Positions 8,695 through 18,199 are shown, numbered from the stretch's first letter. The stretch: 64,000 nucleotides of DNA from Dehalobacter sp. (GCA_023667845.1 JAMPIU010000143.1:250574-314573); one strand, 5' to 3'. Numbers and translations are program-made. The notes: a model not told the origin generated them from the sequence alone.

Positions 8695-9837
8695 ATGTCT
8701 TTTTCGATGGAAGTCGCCAATGAAGCGGCCATTAAACAGGAAGTGATCGAACAGGTTCAGCCGGTGCCTGAAGAGGTGGCCCAGCTGCAAACTTTAGCCA
8801 ATACTAACGTCGCGGAAATCATGTCTTTGGACGTCGCATCGCTGGAGAGCAGACGGCAGATCCTGCAGTCTCTGGATTCTTTCGGGACGGCCACCATGAA
8901 AAACTCATCTGAGAAGAATTCCCTGCTCCAGATCACTGTGGGCAATTTAGCCAAAGACGGAGACGAAGGCGGCGTCGTCGCTCAGGGATTGATGGAACTT
9001 CACCGGGAATTAAAGGACCTGGACCCGAGTATCATTGATTTTACGAAAACAGGATTCCTCGGTAAAATTTTTAACCCGATCAGAGCCTATTTTGATAAAT
9101 ATGAGAAGGCGGATTCAGCCATTGCCGATATTGTCGTTTCTTTGGAAAAAGGAAAGACGACCTTAAAGAATGACAATACAACACTGGAGATTGAGCAGCA
9201 ATCCATGCGGGATCTGACCAAGAAACTCCGCAAAGAAATTGAGCTCGGAACACTGATGGACCAGGCGATTGAGAAGCAAGCAGAAATAGCGAAGGCCAAT
9301 AACGAAGACCCGGAAAAAATCAAATTTATTACGGAAGAAGTGCTCTTCCCTCTCCGGCAGCGGCTGATGGATCTGCAGCAGATGATCGTCGTAAACCAGC
9401 AGGGCATCATGGCTATTGAAATTGTGATCCGCAACAATAAAGAGCTGATCCGGGGTGTCGACCGGGCTAAAAACGTTACAATTTCTGCTCTGCGAATCTC
9501 GGTAACGATCGCGAGCGCTCTTTATAACCAGAAGATCGTCTTGAAAAAGATCCAGCTCTTAAACGAAACCACCAATAATATCATCAGCAGTACTTCCAAA
9601 ATGCTCAAAGAACAGGGAATGGAGATCCATAAGCAGGCGATGGAAGCAAATATTTCCGTCGATACCCTGAAAAGCGCCTTTGCAGATGCTTTGTCCGCTC
9701 TGGATTCCATCAGTACCTATAAGCAAGAAGCCCTTCCCAGAATGCGGGATACGATCAATCAGTTCAAGGAACTAGCTGAAAAAGGGGAACAGCAGATCCA
9801 GCAGCTGGAAAACGGTCATAAATTGTCGTTCCTGTAA
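8695..9837 (+). CDS. TelA-family toxic anion resistance protein
   Basis: A 380-residue, almost entirely helical protein matching the TelA/KlaA family in length and composition, with the family region FLGKIFNPIRAYFDKYEKADSAI and a C-terminal LSALDSISTYKQEALPRM block. GGGAGGAC precedes ATG 8695. TelA proteins were named for tellurite resistance but are more generally linked to envelope or chemical stress. As third gene behind the two-TM and VWA genes it completes a recurring operon. Resistance to any given compound cannot be claimed from the sequence. Confidence 0.88.
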   Translation: MSFSMEVANEAAIKQEVIEQVQPVPEEVAQLQTLANTNVAEIMSLDVASLESRRQILQSLDSFGTATMKNSSEKNSLLQITVGNLAKDGDEGGVVAQGLMELHRELKDLDPSIIDFTKTGFLGKIFNPIRAYFDKYEKADSAIADIVVSLEKGKTTLKNDNTTLEIEQQSMRDLTKKLRKEIELGTLMDQAIEKQAEIAKANNEDPEKIKFITEEVLFPLRQRLMDLQQMIVVNQQGIMAIEIVIRNNKELIRGVDRAKNVTISALRISVTIASALYNQKIVLKKIQLLNETTNNIISSTSKMLKEQGMEIHKQAMEANISVDTLKSAFADALSALDSISTYKQEALPRMRDTINQFKELAEKGEQQIQQLENGHKLSFL

Positions 9838-9961
9838 GTCACAAAACTTATGAATAAAGGACATTAGCTTGATTAGGCGCACCCTGATGATGAATGATCG
9901 TTTGCGGAATGAATACTGCTTTTTTGGGAGAAAATGAAGGAAAAACCAAAGGAGAACCGTT

Positions 9962-10831
9962 ATGACAGAAGCAATCATTCCGCAGCCGACTTTCCCTGCG
10001 CAGCACCAGGATTTTCAGCCCGGACTGGAAACATTAATGAACCCGAGCCCTGCCTTTGAGGATCCCAACTATCAGCCGGGAGGCAAACTCCGGGGGAAAA
10101 TTGCCCTGATCAGCGGAGGGGACAGCGGGATCGGCAGGGCCGTTGCGATTCTCTATGCCAAAGAAGGCGCCGACCTGGCAATTATCTATTTCAATGAACA
10201 TCAGGATGCAGAAATGACCAAGGCAAGAATAGAACAGCTTGGCCGTCGCTGCCTGCTGATCGCAGGGGATGTCGGCGACGAGATGTTCTGCAATCAGGCC
10301 GTCCGGGAAACGATCCAAACCTTTGGTCATCTGGATATTCTGGTCAATAATGCCGGGGAGCAGCATCCCCAGAACTCTATTCTGGATATCACTTCCGAAC
10401 AGCTGGAAAGAACATTCAGGACAAACATCTTTGCCATGTTTTACCTGACCCGCGCCGCACTGCCTCATCTCCAAAAAGGCGCTGCGATTATCAATACGGC
10501 TTCAATTACCGCCTATCAAGGTGAAGTCCGTTTAATCGATTATGCTTCTTCGAAAGGTGCAGTCGTATCTTTTACGCGGTCTCTGTCCGAATCCTTAGCC
10601 AAACAGGGAATCAGGGTCAACGGCGTAGCACCCGGCCCGATCTGGACTCCGCTTATTCCCGCTTCTTTCAGTGCCGAGGAAGTTCATACCTTCGGCAGTA
10701 CGAACCCGATGCAGCGTGCCGGCCAGCCGGTGGAGCTTGCTCCCGCCTACCTTTTTCTGGCCGATGCCGATTCCGCCTATATGTCAGGCCAAATCCTGCA
10801 TATCAACGGCGGGACGATTATCAATAATTAG
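9962..10831 (+). CDS. Short-chain dehydrogenase (YhdF/YhxC-like)
   Basis: A 289-residue SDR-family oxidoreductase. The cofactor motif is GGDSGIGRA near residue 50, NNAG near residue 122 marks the core strand, and the catalytic set is the Ser of NTASITAY and YASSK near residue 195. The 40-residue N-terminal extension with QPGLETLMNPSP is typical of the general-stress group including B. subtilis YhdF. The GGxSGIG motif suggests NADP(H) use. The substrate is unknown. AAAGGAGAACC precedes ATG 9962. Confidence 0.9.
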   Translation: MTEAIIPQPTFPAQHQDFQPGLETLMNPSPAFEDPNYQPGGKLRGKIALISGGDSGIGRAVAILYAKEGADLAIIYFNEHQDAEMTKARIEQLGRRCLLIAGDVGDEMFCNQAVRETIQTFGHLDILVNNAGEQHPQNSILDITSEQLERTFRTNIFAMFYLTRAALPHLQKGAAIINTASITAYQGEVRLIDYASSKGAVVSFTRSLSESLAKQGIRVNGVAPGPIWTPLIPASFSAEEVHTFGSTNPMQRAGQPVELAPAYLFLADADSAYMSGQILHINGGTIINN

Positions 10832-10904
10832 AAGAAGCGAGGTTTATAGGCCTGTTCGCTTTGCAAAACAGTTTTAAGCAGGCGGCTTAATAAAAATGCT
10901 GCTG

Positions 10905-10937
10905 TTTCCGTGGAAAGGTGTTCCACGGAATTTTTTT
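10905..10937 (+). terminator. Rho-independent terminator
   Basis: Perfect arms TTCCGTGGAA and TTCCACGGAA around AGGTG are followed by seven Ts. It ends the dehydrogenase transcript. Confidence 0.9.
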
Positions 10938-10957
10938 GTCAAGACAAGGAGGAACCA

Positions 10958-10993
10958 TTGACACATATATCGTCAGATGATATATTATATATC
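10958..10993 (+). promoter_or_regulatory. Promoter with overlapping PadR-type operator
   Basis: TTGACA at 10958-10963, a 17-base spacer and TATATT at 10981-10986 form a strong promoter. The near-palindrome GATATATTATATATC at 10979-10993 covers the -10, and a related half-site AAGATATATCGG follows at 10999-11010. This is the layout expected for autoregulation by the PadR protein encoded next (inference). Confidence 0.65.
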
Positions 10994-11022
10994 GTTAAAA
11001 GATATATCGGAGGATGATTGGT

Positions 11023-11343
11023 TTGGATAATAATACACCTTTGACAGAAGCCTTGTTTTATATCTTATTGGCAGTTCGCACACCGAATCATGGCTACGGG
11101 ATTATTCAGGATATCAGCGAAATGACCGGCGGAAGAGTCACATTAGGACCGGGGACCTTATACGGGGCGATTAATTCCATGCTTTCAAAAGGGTGGATCC
11201 GTTTATACAGTGAGGATAAGGAATCCAGAAAGAAAAAAGAGTACCTTCTAACGGGCCGGGGTGTGGAAGTCTTTCAGCACGAAGTTCAAAGGCTGAATGA
11301 ACTTGTTAAGAATGCAAAAAAGATGGATGAGGGGCGGAACTAA
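11023..11343 (+). CDS. PadR-family transcriptional regulator
   Basis: A 106-residue winged-helix protein of the PadR family with the diagnostic HGYGIIQDI and GTLYGAINSMLSKGWI motifs. The start is TTG 11023 rather than ATG 11014, because GGAGG at 11009-11013 touches the ATG but is 9 bases from the TTG. The resulting N-terminus (NTPLTEALFYILLAV) matches the family. It overlaps its own putative operator region and is followed 3 bases later by a DUF2812 gene, a common partner. It likely represses both. Confidence 0.9.
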   Translation: MDNNTPLTEALFYILLAVRTPNHGYGIIQDISEMTGGRVTLGPGTLYGAINSMLSKGWIRLYSEDKESRKKKEYLLTGRGVEVFQHEVQRLNELVKNAKKMDEGRN

Positions 11344-11346
11344 AAG

Positions 11347-11862
11347 ATGTTAAAATTCAGAATGTATTATGACAAAGATGCCGAACAGGATTGGCTTCAA
11401 AAAATGTCTTTAGAAGGATGGGCTTTGAAAAGATTTTTCCTTGGATTTTATACGTTTGTGCCTTGTGAACCCGGTGAATACAATTATCAGATAGATTTAC
11501 TGGATAATTGGAACGGCGACAAGGCTGATTATGCATCTTTCATGACGGATACGGGCGTAGAAGTCATCGGTCAGTGGTGGAGATGGGTCTTTTTGCGGAA
11601 AAAGGCTGCAGACGGGCCCTTTGAGATGTATACGGATGCCCAATCTAAAATCATGCAATACAGTAAGATCAAGCGTTTTTTCACCGTTTTTTTGGCCATA
11701 GAAATCATCTGTTTCTTGGTGGAGTTGATGGCAGCCATTGATAGCGGTGAGGTTCTCTTTGGGGCTTTTACAGTGTTACTTGGGATCATTGCTTTAGCGA
11801 TGTTAAAGATCGTGTGGAAATGCCAGTGGAAAATTGAGCAGTTAAAACGTGAGGAAATATGA
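11347..11862 (+). CDS. DUF2812 membrane protein
   Basis: A 171-residue protein with the DUF2812 pattern: an N-terminal FRMYYDKDAEQDWLQKMSLEGW block and a tryptophan-rich segment. Two membrane helices lie at about 115-135 and 139-158. Proteins of this type are routinely encoded directly downstream of PadR regulators, as here, and are thought to be regulated by them. No biochemical function is known. Confidence 0.85.
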   Translation: MLKFRMYYDKDAEQDWLQKMSLEGWALKRFFLGFYTFVPCEPGEYNYQIDLLDNWNGDKADYASFMTDTGVEVIGQWWRWVFLRKKAADGPFEMYTDAQSKIMQYSKIKRFFTVFLAIEIICFLVELMAAIDSGEVLFGAFTVLLGIIALAMLKIVWKCQWKIEQLKREEI

Positions 11863-11869
11863 AGAAGTG

Positions 11870-11897
11870 ACAGCCTTGGGACAAGGCTGTTTTTTTA
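11870..11897 (+). terminator. Rho-independent terminator
   Basis: ACAGCCTTG, a GGA loop and CAAGGCTGT are followed by a run of Ts. It ends the PadR/DUF2812 operon. Confidence 0.9.
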
Positions 11898-11970
11898 TGA
11901 CAAGCGCTGATAGCATGGGGAAAATAAAGGAGAACGAATTTATTTGGAGAATTTTACTAAAATGAAGTCC

Positions 11971-12285
11971 TTATTGCATAGGGGCCTGAAAATTTTGAGA
12001 TTGCTGTTGTTGTACGGCTTGTCTTCCCTTTTCTATAGACGTCAAGTCCTTTGGACTAATCATGGATAGCAGCTGTTCTAATTCTCCGACGTGTTGTCTT
12101 TCTTCATCAGCAATATGGTGGAGAACCTTTTTTGCTCTCTCATCATTTGTTGCCATAGCATGCGATTCATAGCCGATAATTGCTTCGTACTCCCCTGCAA
12201 TATCAACCCGAAGGGCCTGGGCCAACTCCTCATTGGACATTTGCTTAGGGACATTGGCTACAAATGGATTTCCAAGTAAAGCCAT
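11971..12285 (-). CDS. Ferritin-like (rubrerythrin-type) protein
   Basis: A 104-residue protein with AGGAAGGA before ATG 12285. It has the two-helix ferritin-like signature EYEAIIGYESHA and IADEERQHVGELEQLL, which supplies glutamates and ExxH-type histidine ligands for a di-iron site. It is shorter than a full rubrerythrin and has no rubredoxin domain. The C-terminus is a glutamine-rich tail. Half-length ferritin-like proteins of this kind are frequent in anaerobic Firmicutes; oligomerisation would build the four-helix bundle. Role in iron or peroxide handling is inferred. Confidence 0.8.
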   Translation of the reverse strand: MALLGNPFVANVPKQMSNEELAQALRVDIAGEYEAIIGYESHAMATNDERAKKVLHHIADEERQHVGELEQLLSMISPKDLTSIEKGRQAVQQQQSQNFQAPMQ

Positions 12286-12431
12286 AAGATCATATCCTTC
12301 CTATGAAAATGAGTTTATCTTATAGTTTGCCTGTTTATGAAAGCGGTAATCAGGTATTTATTGGTAACGATTACGGCAGCCAGCAACGAAGGTGAGTAAA
12401 TATAAAAAATAATAGGTTTTGGGGAGATAAG

Positions 12432-13694
12432 ATGAATGTGCACCGGATGAAAAAAATGAAATATGGGTGGGTTTGCCTTGCGCTAATCCTTTTGCTGGTG
12501 TCAGGCTGCGCTGCGCAGCCTGAGTCTGCCACGGGTCCTGCCGGTGCTGCTGAACCATCTCCGGCAACTGAAAACACCGGCAGCCAAGGAGACACAGCGC
12601 CGGGGCTACAGGAGACCGGAGCTTCAAGTGAGAATAGTGCAGCTATCTCGGATGAAAAAAGTGACAGCATGCACAGCGGGAAGTTTTTCGCCAAGAACGG
12701 CAACATCCTGATTTATTATGCCGAGCTGCAGGACGGGATTTATATGGTGGATACCGTAAAGAATACAGTACGGCGACTGGTAAAGACCCACTCCGTGCAT
12801 AAGCTCTACTTTGACGGCACCTATGTCTACTATGTGCCCTACTATTATCTGGGACGGGGTATTTACCGGGTTGACCTTAAGGGAAACACAGAAAAGATCT
12901 GTACGAACTCTTCGCTGCAATTGTGGCTGACAGAAGATAAGATCTATTTTACCGATCAGATCGGTTTTGACGATATTAACCAGACCCCGCGCGGAAATTT
13001 GTGTACGATGAATAAAGACGGCACCAACATCCAGATCTTGATCAAGAATGTCGGCAATTACTTTTCCATCCAGGACGAATGGATTTATTACACCCACATG
13101 AATAACAGGGACCTTTACCGGGCGGCCTTGGACGGGAGCCGCAGTGAATTGCTGGCCGAAGGGCGCACCTATATCACTGCTGCCGACAATGACTATCTGA
13201 TTTATACGGATTACGAAGACAGTGAAACGCAGCATTTGCTGAATAACCGGACCGGTGAAAATATTATCCTTGGACAGTTTGGAGGAGGCTCCCGTTATAA
13301 CGGCCAATTCTACATTGTGACTGAAGAGCGGGGTCCGGATGGTATTCCTTCTTCCGCAGGCTGGTCGGTCTTCCGGGTCGATCAAAAAGCAGGAAAAGCC
13401 GTGAAACTTGCTTTCCTGAAAATGGACCGGTTTGGACTCGATAGCATGAGCTATGTGTATGGTGATTGGCTCTATTTTTACACGATGGATGGCGGGCCCA
13501 CCGGTCAAAGGGGGACATACCGGGTAAAATGGCCTTGCGATGATTATGAAGCCGAGTATCTCGTCGACGGATATCTTTTTTATTTGGACGGCTATGGCTA
13601 TTATATTGAGGAAGACGAAAATGCCCAGCCCCCTACTTTTGCCCGGATCAATCTGCAAATCGGGGAAGTCAGCCGCTGGCCGTTTCAGGAATAG
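12432..13694 (+). CDS. Lipoprotein with DUF5050-like propeller
   Basis: A 420-residue lipoprotein. The signal peptide ends in LLLVSGC with the lipid-acceptor cysteine near residue 26. A low-complexity Ala/Pro/Ser/Thr linker follows, then repeated blocks of the form IYYVDTV, IYRVDLKGN, IYFTDQIG and IYYTHMNNRDLYRAALDG. These repeats are typical of DUF5050-type beta-propellers in Clostridia. It is exposed on the outer face of the membrane. GGGGAG lies before ATG 12432. Function unknown; it may act with the second lipoprotein downstream. Confidence 0.8.
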   Translation: MNVHRMKKMKYGWVCLALILLLVSGCAAQPESATGPAGAAEPSPATENTGSQGDTAPGLQETGASSENSAAISDEKSDSMHSGKFFAKNGNILIYYAELQDGIYMVDTVKNTVRRLVKTHSVHKLYFDGTYVYYVPYYYLGRGIYRVDLKGNTEKICTNSSLQLWLTEDKIYFTDQIGFDDINQTPRGNLCTMNKDGTNIQILIKNVGNYFSIQDEWIYYTHMNNRDLYRAALDGSRSELLAEGRTYITAADNDYLIYTDYEDSETQHLLNNRTGENIILGQFGGGSRYNGQFYIVTEERGPDGIPSSAGWSVFRVDQKAGKAVKLAFLKMDRFGLDSMSYVYGDWLYFYTMDGGPTGQRGTYRVKWPCDDYEAEYLVDGYLFYLDGYGYYIEEDENAQPPTFARINLQIGEVSRWPFQE

Positions 13695-13861
13695 GCAGAA
13701 CCCAATGGTAGTGTAGTCATCGCCAAGCCAAGGTGGAAGTAAATTCATAAAAGAGTACTCGAAAGAGACTCGTCGATATCGCATGCAAAAGTCTCAATAA
13801 TAGTATCATTATTGATGTTAAAAAGAAGAAGGATAACTGTTCGCTAAGGGGGAAAAACAGA

Positions 13862-15733
13862 ATGAAGGAACGCTTTGCCAATTGTATAAACGCCAATAAA
13901 AGGCGCAGGTGTTTGGGTGTCTTTGGCGTTTTCTTAGCAGCAGTTTGTCTGATCGGAGGGCTCACAGCCTGCAATCAGGCATCACCGGCGATGGAGTCGG
14001 GACAGGATAAAACGTTGGATGTTTATACGAATTCTGTTACTGGCGGCAGCCTTGTTTTTCCGGAAAGCTGGCAGGGTAAATATGTCACCGCGCCGATCCA
14101 CGAATATGACGATCGAACGTTTATTCAAGTCTACAGTAAAAGTAATCACGATAAATACAAAGAATACAGACCTGACTTCGGCTTTCTGTTCAGCATTCTG
14201 CAGATCCCCGAGGATGAGCTGAGAGGCTACGGATGGGATGGCGGCGAATGGGGAACAAACATGATCCCGTTCGCTCAAAAAAAAGTAGACGGCAAAGACT
14301 GGATTTATTTTGTCCGGACCCCGACTGATAGGCAATATGATCCCGGCGATGACACCTTGAAAAACGACTATCTGCAGCTCCAAAGCGAAATTCCCCTTCT
14401 GTTGCAAAGCTTTTGTCAGAGAGGCCAACTGGAAGCATACGCAACAGACATCAAACTTCTCAAGTACCGCAATGCCGAAGTCAAAAATACGGTGGCGATT
14501 CCGCAAAGCAACAAGGAATTGGTTGAGCGGATTTCTACCTTGTTAACCGATGCTTCTCCCACCAAGATGCAGAGTATCAACGTTGTCCCCGATGCCAAAA
14601 GTTATGTCAAGGTCATACTGTCCCCGCAAAATATCTATTACCTCTATGAGAAGGGCGGCAAGTACTATGCGGAAAAGCCCTATGTCGCCATTAGCGAACT
14701 GAAGGCCAAAGCCTATCAAGAAATTCTCCTCTCAGCCTTTGGGGTGATTCCAGCCGATCCCGACACCCTGGATAAACAACAGCTTTTGAAGCCGGTTCAG
14801 GAGATGATTGCACTTTATGAGCAAGGTACGCCGCCGGAAAATGGAAGTGAACTTAAGTTTGAACAGTACCAGCTGGAAACATTTGATCCGGTCGTGAAAA
14901 CCAGCAAAGATTTTGAATTGGACGAGGGAGCACCGCCGGAATACGAATACACGGCAACCGTTCGTTTCGGGGTGCAAAAGCAAAATGAAATGATCATGCA
15001 GCTGAACCGCATTTCCGATACATCCGCTTCCGGTGGGGCAGCGCAATGGAAAATAATCGGTGTAAGCTTTCAGGTACCTGTTGCAAAGAAAGACAGTGCC
15101 TGGTTATTTGATCTGGCAATCGCCAACCGGTTCGATTATGTTCCCGAATTTGAAGAAGGGAAGGCTCCTGCCGAAAGCCCGGATTACTTGTATTATGCCT
15201 TCATTCTTTTTGACATTAACGAATGGAAAGCGGGTCACAATTATCTTACCAAGCAATACGTGGAGGATGTGATCACATCCCATTTTCCAGTGAAGAAAGT
15301 CATTCATCAGTCTTCAGACCGAGACTGGAATTTTGACGGCAAGGTCTATACGGTTAAGCCCGGCAGCTATAGACTCGAGCCGATCTACGGCTTACAGCAA
15401 GTCCGATCGTTCAAGCAGAACGGCAAAACGATCTATGATGTGGTCGTGGAACAATATGGCTTTGATGAATTTGCTTACGTCTCCATCTATGACTATCAGC
15501 TTCTCGCCCCGGATGACAAACAAACTTTAACCAAACCTATGCAATATGTGCTGGAGAAAAAAGGTGAAAAGATTAAAAGCGGTAAGCTAAAGGTCTGGCA
15601 AGCAATCCGGGAAATGATCAACGAGGGCGATACGGCTAAACTTAACAAGGTCAGTACGGAGCGTTTTAAATTCTATCTCAATGAGAAGACAAATGAAATT
15701 GTTTTTCTTGAGCATGATGTCAGAGCTTATTAA
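13862..15733 (+). CDS. Large lipoprotein of unknown function
   Basis: A 623-residue protein with a GGGGGAAA ribosome site before ATG 13862. The N-terminus is basic (NKRRRC), then a hydrophobic segment ending in the lipobox LTAC with cysteine near residue 37. The mature part has no motif I recognise. It contains two stretches resembling NTF2-like or DUF-type domains (YEYTATVRFGVQKQNEMIMQL and an IIGVSFQVPV strand) and a charged C-terminal domain. It lies 167 bases after the DUF5050 lipoprotein, with no clear terminator between them. Confidence 0.7.
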   Translation: MKERFANCINANKRRRCLGVFGVFLAAVCLIGGLTACNQASPAMESGQDKTLDVYTNSVTGGSLVFPESWQGKYVTAPIHEYDDRTFIQVYSKSNHDKYKEYRPDFGFLFSILQIPEDELRGYGWDGGEWGTNMIPFAQKKVDGKDWIYFVRTPTDRQYDPGDDTLKNDYLQLQSEIPLLLQSFCQRGQLEAYATDIKLLKYRNAEVKNTVAIPQSNKELVERISTLLTDASPTKMQSINVVPDAKSYVKVILSPQNIYYLYEKGGKYYAEKPYVAISELKAKAYQEILLSAFGVIPADPDTLDKQQLLKPVQEMIALYEQGTPPENGSELKFEQYQLETFDPVVKTSKDFELDEGAPPEYEYTATVRFGVQKQNEMIMQLNRISDTSASGGAAQWKIIGVSFQVPVAKKDSAWLFDLAIANRFDYVPEFEEGKAPAESPDYLYYAFILFDINEWKAGHNYLTKQYVEDVITSHFPVKKVIHQSSDRDWNFDGKVYTVKPGSYRLEPIYGLQQVRSFKQNGKTIYDVVVEQYGFDEFAYVSIYDYQLLAPDDKQTLTKPMQYVLEKKGEKIKSGKLKVWQAIREMINEGDTAKLNKVSTERFKFYLNEKTNEIVFLEHDVRAY

Positions 15734-15774
15734 AAGAAAATAAAATATTTAGCGGCTGCGATACGGGGAACGGT

Positions 15775-16227
15775 CTAGATGGGTACGCAAATCTCGCACA
15801 GGTGATTGTCAATCATGGCAGGTATGTATCTTTCAAGGATAGGTCTGGAAACGTCCGGCTGCTGGCCTTTGGCTGATAGCTCGGAAAAGATTTCACTCCA
15901 CGCTTCCTGAACTGCTTCGGCGGTGTGAGCAACCGTAAAAACGGCGTATCTACCGCCGGGCAGTTTCGCTTCGTTTACACCAGCATCCGTTATTGTATAG
16001 TCATCGGCGACAACAATGCAGACATCATAACGGCAACTTTCAGACGGTGTTGTTTCGGGATTATCCCGTGAAATTCCCAAAATGATTGCAGATTTTGTAA
16101 ACAGACCATTGGCCTTGACCCATACCTTGAATTTCTCCATAAGCGTATAATTCTGTACACCATAGGGGCCAACCCGCCGCATATATGCTATGCGGTTTGC
16201 CGGCATTTCTTGAAGCTGATAAGCCAT
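15775..16227 (-). CDS. GyrI-like/AraC effector-binding domain protein
   Basis: A 150-residue protein. The start is ATG 16227, with AAGGAGTGGTGACA immediately before it, rather than the upstream in-frame ATG at 16269. The sequence has the SHS2-fold GyrI-like pattern: MPANRIAYMRRVGPYG at the N-terminus, a central CRYDVCIVVADDY strand, and LPGGRYAVFTVAHTAEAVQEAWSEIF near the end. Stand-alone domains of this type bind small hydrophobic molecules or, in SbmC, gyrase. It is divergent from a broken serpin gene whose missing 5' part would lie where this gene now sits. Confidence 0.85.
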   Translation of the reverse strand: MAYQLQEMPANRIAYMRRVGPYGVQNYTLMEKFKVWVKANGLFTKSAIILGISRDNPETTPSESCRYDVCIVVADDYTITDAGVNEAKLPGGRYAVFTVAHTAEAVQEAWSEIFSELSAKGQQPDVSRPILERYIPAMIDNHLCEICVPI

Positions 16228-16277
16228 TGTCACCACTCCTTTTTCATTAACATATTTGAACGGTAACATGCTTTAAA

Positions 16278-16875
16278 ATGTATTTCAACAACTCTTTTTA
16301 TTATGTTTTTCGAGAGTTTCATGCGGCAGACGGCACGACGGACGAGATGATGATGAGCAGAACGGGGAAGGTGGGATACGGCCAGGGAGAAAATTTTCAC
16401 GCTGTCCGGCTTCCGTACGGAAAAGGCAAAGCAGCAATGTACTGCATTTTGCCGGGCGAAGACGAAACCCTCCGGGATTTTATCGCGTCACTGAACGCCA
16501 GTAAGTGGAAAGCAATAAAAGAAAGCATCTCAGAACGGGATAATGTGCTGGTGCAGCTGCCGCGTTTTAAACTGGAATACGAATCAAAAATTTAAACGAC
16601 AGCCTGACCGCTTTGGGGATGGGCGAAGCCTTTACGGAGAAAGCTGACTTTTCCGGTATCCAAAGTGACATTTGTATCAGCCGGGTACTTCATAAAGCGG
16701 TCATCGAGGTCAACGAAGAGGGCAGTGAAGCCGCCGCAGCGACTGCTGTGGAAATGACGAAGGGTTTAGCGAACCTTTGGCTTTCATCGCCGACCGGCCA
16801 TTTCTGTTCATCATTGCGGATGATGAAACGGGGACGATTCTATTTATGGGCAAGGTGCATGAAGTGAAAATATAA
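16278..16875 (+). pseudogene. Serpin remnant, 5'-truncated and frameshifted
   Basis: Three reading frames together encode the C-terminal part of a serine protease inhibitor. The first reads FHAADGTTDEMMMSRTGKVGYG through ENFHAVRLPYGKGKAAMYCILPG. After a frameshift near 16583 the second reads [23 protein letters not shown] and the reactive-loop hinge [19 protein letters not shown]. After a second shift near 16758 the third reads [34 protein letters not shown] and stops at 16875. Roughly the first half of the roughly 370-residue serpin fold is missing. No ribosome site precedes it. This is a clear pseudogene. Confidence 0.85.
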
Positions 16876-17002
16876 TAGCCCTAAGAAAAATATTCTCAAA
16901 ACCAAAGAAAAAAGAAATAACTATAAATAATGGTATAATTATGAATATTACTACCAAATGGAATAAGTGATTGGCTTCTATCATATTTACGGAGGAATCA
17001 TC

Positions 17003-17404
17003 ATGCTCTATGAAATCCATTTAAAAACGAATAAAAAGGAAGAAATGTTGGATATTACGGCTCAGATTGAAAAATATCTGGTGCAGGAAAACATCCAGGA
17101 AGGGATTGCCGTTGTCTTTTCGGTCCATACCACAGCAGGGATCACGATTAATGAAAACGCTGACCCGGATGTACAAGCGGACTTCTTGCGCAGGCTGGAT
17201 AAGATCTACCCGCAGCATGATCCTGAAGACAGGCATTATGAAGGGAACTCTGCCGCCCATCTAAAAAGCAGTACGGTAGGCCCCTCCCAAACCGTGATGA
17301 TTCAAAATGGCAAGCTCCTCCTTGGCCGATGGCAGGGAATCTACTTTTGTGAATTTGATGGTCCCAGAGAACGGACTTTTTTGGTAAAGATTCTTCCGGG
17401 GTAA
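17003..17404 (+). CDS. YjbQ/UPF0047-family protein
   Basis: A 133-residue protein starting at ATG 17003 behind GGAGGAATC; the longer frame from 16967 lacks a ribosome site. Family signatures present are [18 protein letters not shown], the [20 protein letters not shown] block with the conserved histidine, and [17 protein letters not shown] near the C-terminus. Members have been reported to have weak thiamine-phosphate synthase activity; the physiological role is uncertain. Confidence 0.9.
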   Translation: MLYEIHLKTNKKEEMLDITAQIEKYLVQENIQEGIAVVFSVHTTAGITINENADPDVQADFLRRLDKIYPQHDPEDRHYEGNSAAHLKSSTVGPSQTVMIQNGKLLLGRWQGIYFCEFDGPRERTFLVKILPG

Positions 17405-17470
17405 AGCAAGAGCCTTATTGAATTCACAATCAATGAGCGGTTAGGATCAAATCGTTAAGGGGGTAGGATA

Positions 17471-18199
17471 ATGGAATTCAACAGCCTTAACCAGTACATA
17501 CGCTATATTGAATTAGACAGGGAGCGTGTCCCCTCCTTTGCGGAATACCCCTTTCATTTACCTGCCATCAAGAACTTAGACAGGTTGTCTTTTCACCCCA
17601 AAGTAACGTTCATCGTCGGGGAAAATGGTTCGGGGAAATCAACTATTTTAGAATCAATCGCGGTTGCGTTTGGTTTTAATGCGGAAGGCGGGACAAAGAA
17701 TTTCAATTTTACTTCCAGAGCGACGCATTCAGACTTGAATCAATATATCAAAATTATCAAAGGAGCCAAAAGGCCCAGAGATGGTTTCTTCTTCAGAGCA
17801 GAGAGCTTTTATAATTTTGCCTCCAATGTTGAAGATTTAATGTTGGAAGGGGCTTATGGCGGAAGATCGCTGCATGAACAGTCGCATGGCGAGTCATTTT
17901 TTGCGGTTTTTCAGAATCGGTTTTGCCGGGAGAGTATCTTTATTCTGGATGAACCGGAGGCGGCGTTATCTCCTTCACGGCAAATGTCGATGCTGACAAG
18001 GATGCATGAATTGATCAACGAAGGGTCTCAGTTTATCATTGCCACGCATTCCCCGATCATCATGGCCTACCCGGATGCCTTGATCTATCAGATTCGTGAC
18101 GGATTTGAGCAGGTACGCTATGAAGAGACGGAGCACTATCAAATCACGCGTTCTTTCTTGAATAACACGAAAAAAATGCTGGATATTTTATTGGAATAA
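17471..18199 (+). CDS. AAA/RecF-like ATPase
   Basis: A 242-residue ATPase with an ABC-like fold: Walker A GENGSGKST near residue 56, a short signature-like HGESFFAVFQNRF, Walker B FILDEPEAALSPS, and the switch histidine in FIIATHSPIIM. The length and order match the small predicted-ATPase group (COG3910-like). There is no transmembrane partner next to it, so a transport role is unlikely. GGGGGTAGG precedes ATG 17471. Confidence 0.85.
   Translation: MEFNSLNQYIRYIELDRERVPSFAEYPFHLPAIKNLDRLSFHPKVTFIVGENGSGKSTILESIAVAFGFNAEGGTKNFNFTSRATHSDLNQYIKIIKGAKRPRDGFFFRAESFYNFASNVEDLMLEGAYGGRSLHEQSHGESFFAVFQNRFCRESIFILDEPEAALSPSRQMSMLTRMHELINEGSQFIIATHSPIIMAYPDALIYQIRDGFEQVRYEETEHYQITRSFLNNTKKMLDILLE

Noticed and set aside
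7929-8732. Minus-strand frame opposite the VWA gene
   Set aside because: The plus strand carries the intact VWA metal site and operon context; the reverse frame shows no motif.
12624-13784. Long minus-strand frame (386 codons) opposite the DUF5050 lipoprotein
   Set aside because: It is a mirror of the plus-strand gene, which has a ribosome site, signal peptide and repeat motifs. The minus frame has no recognisable domain.
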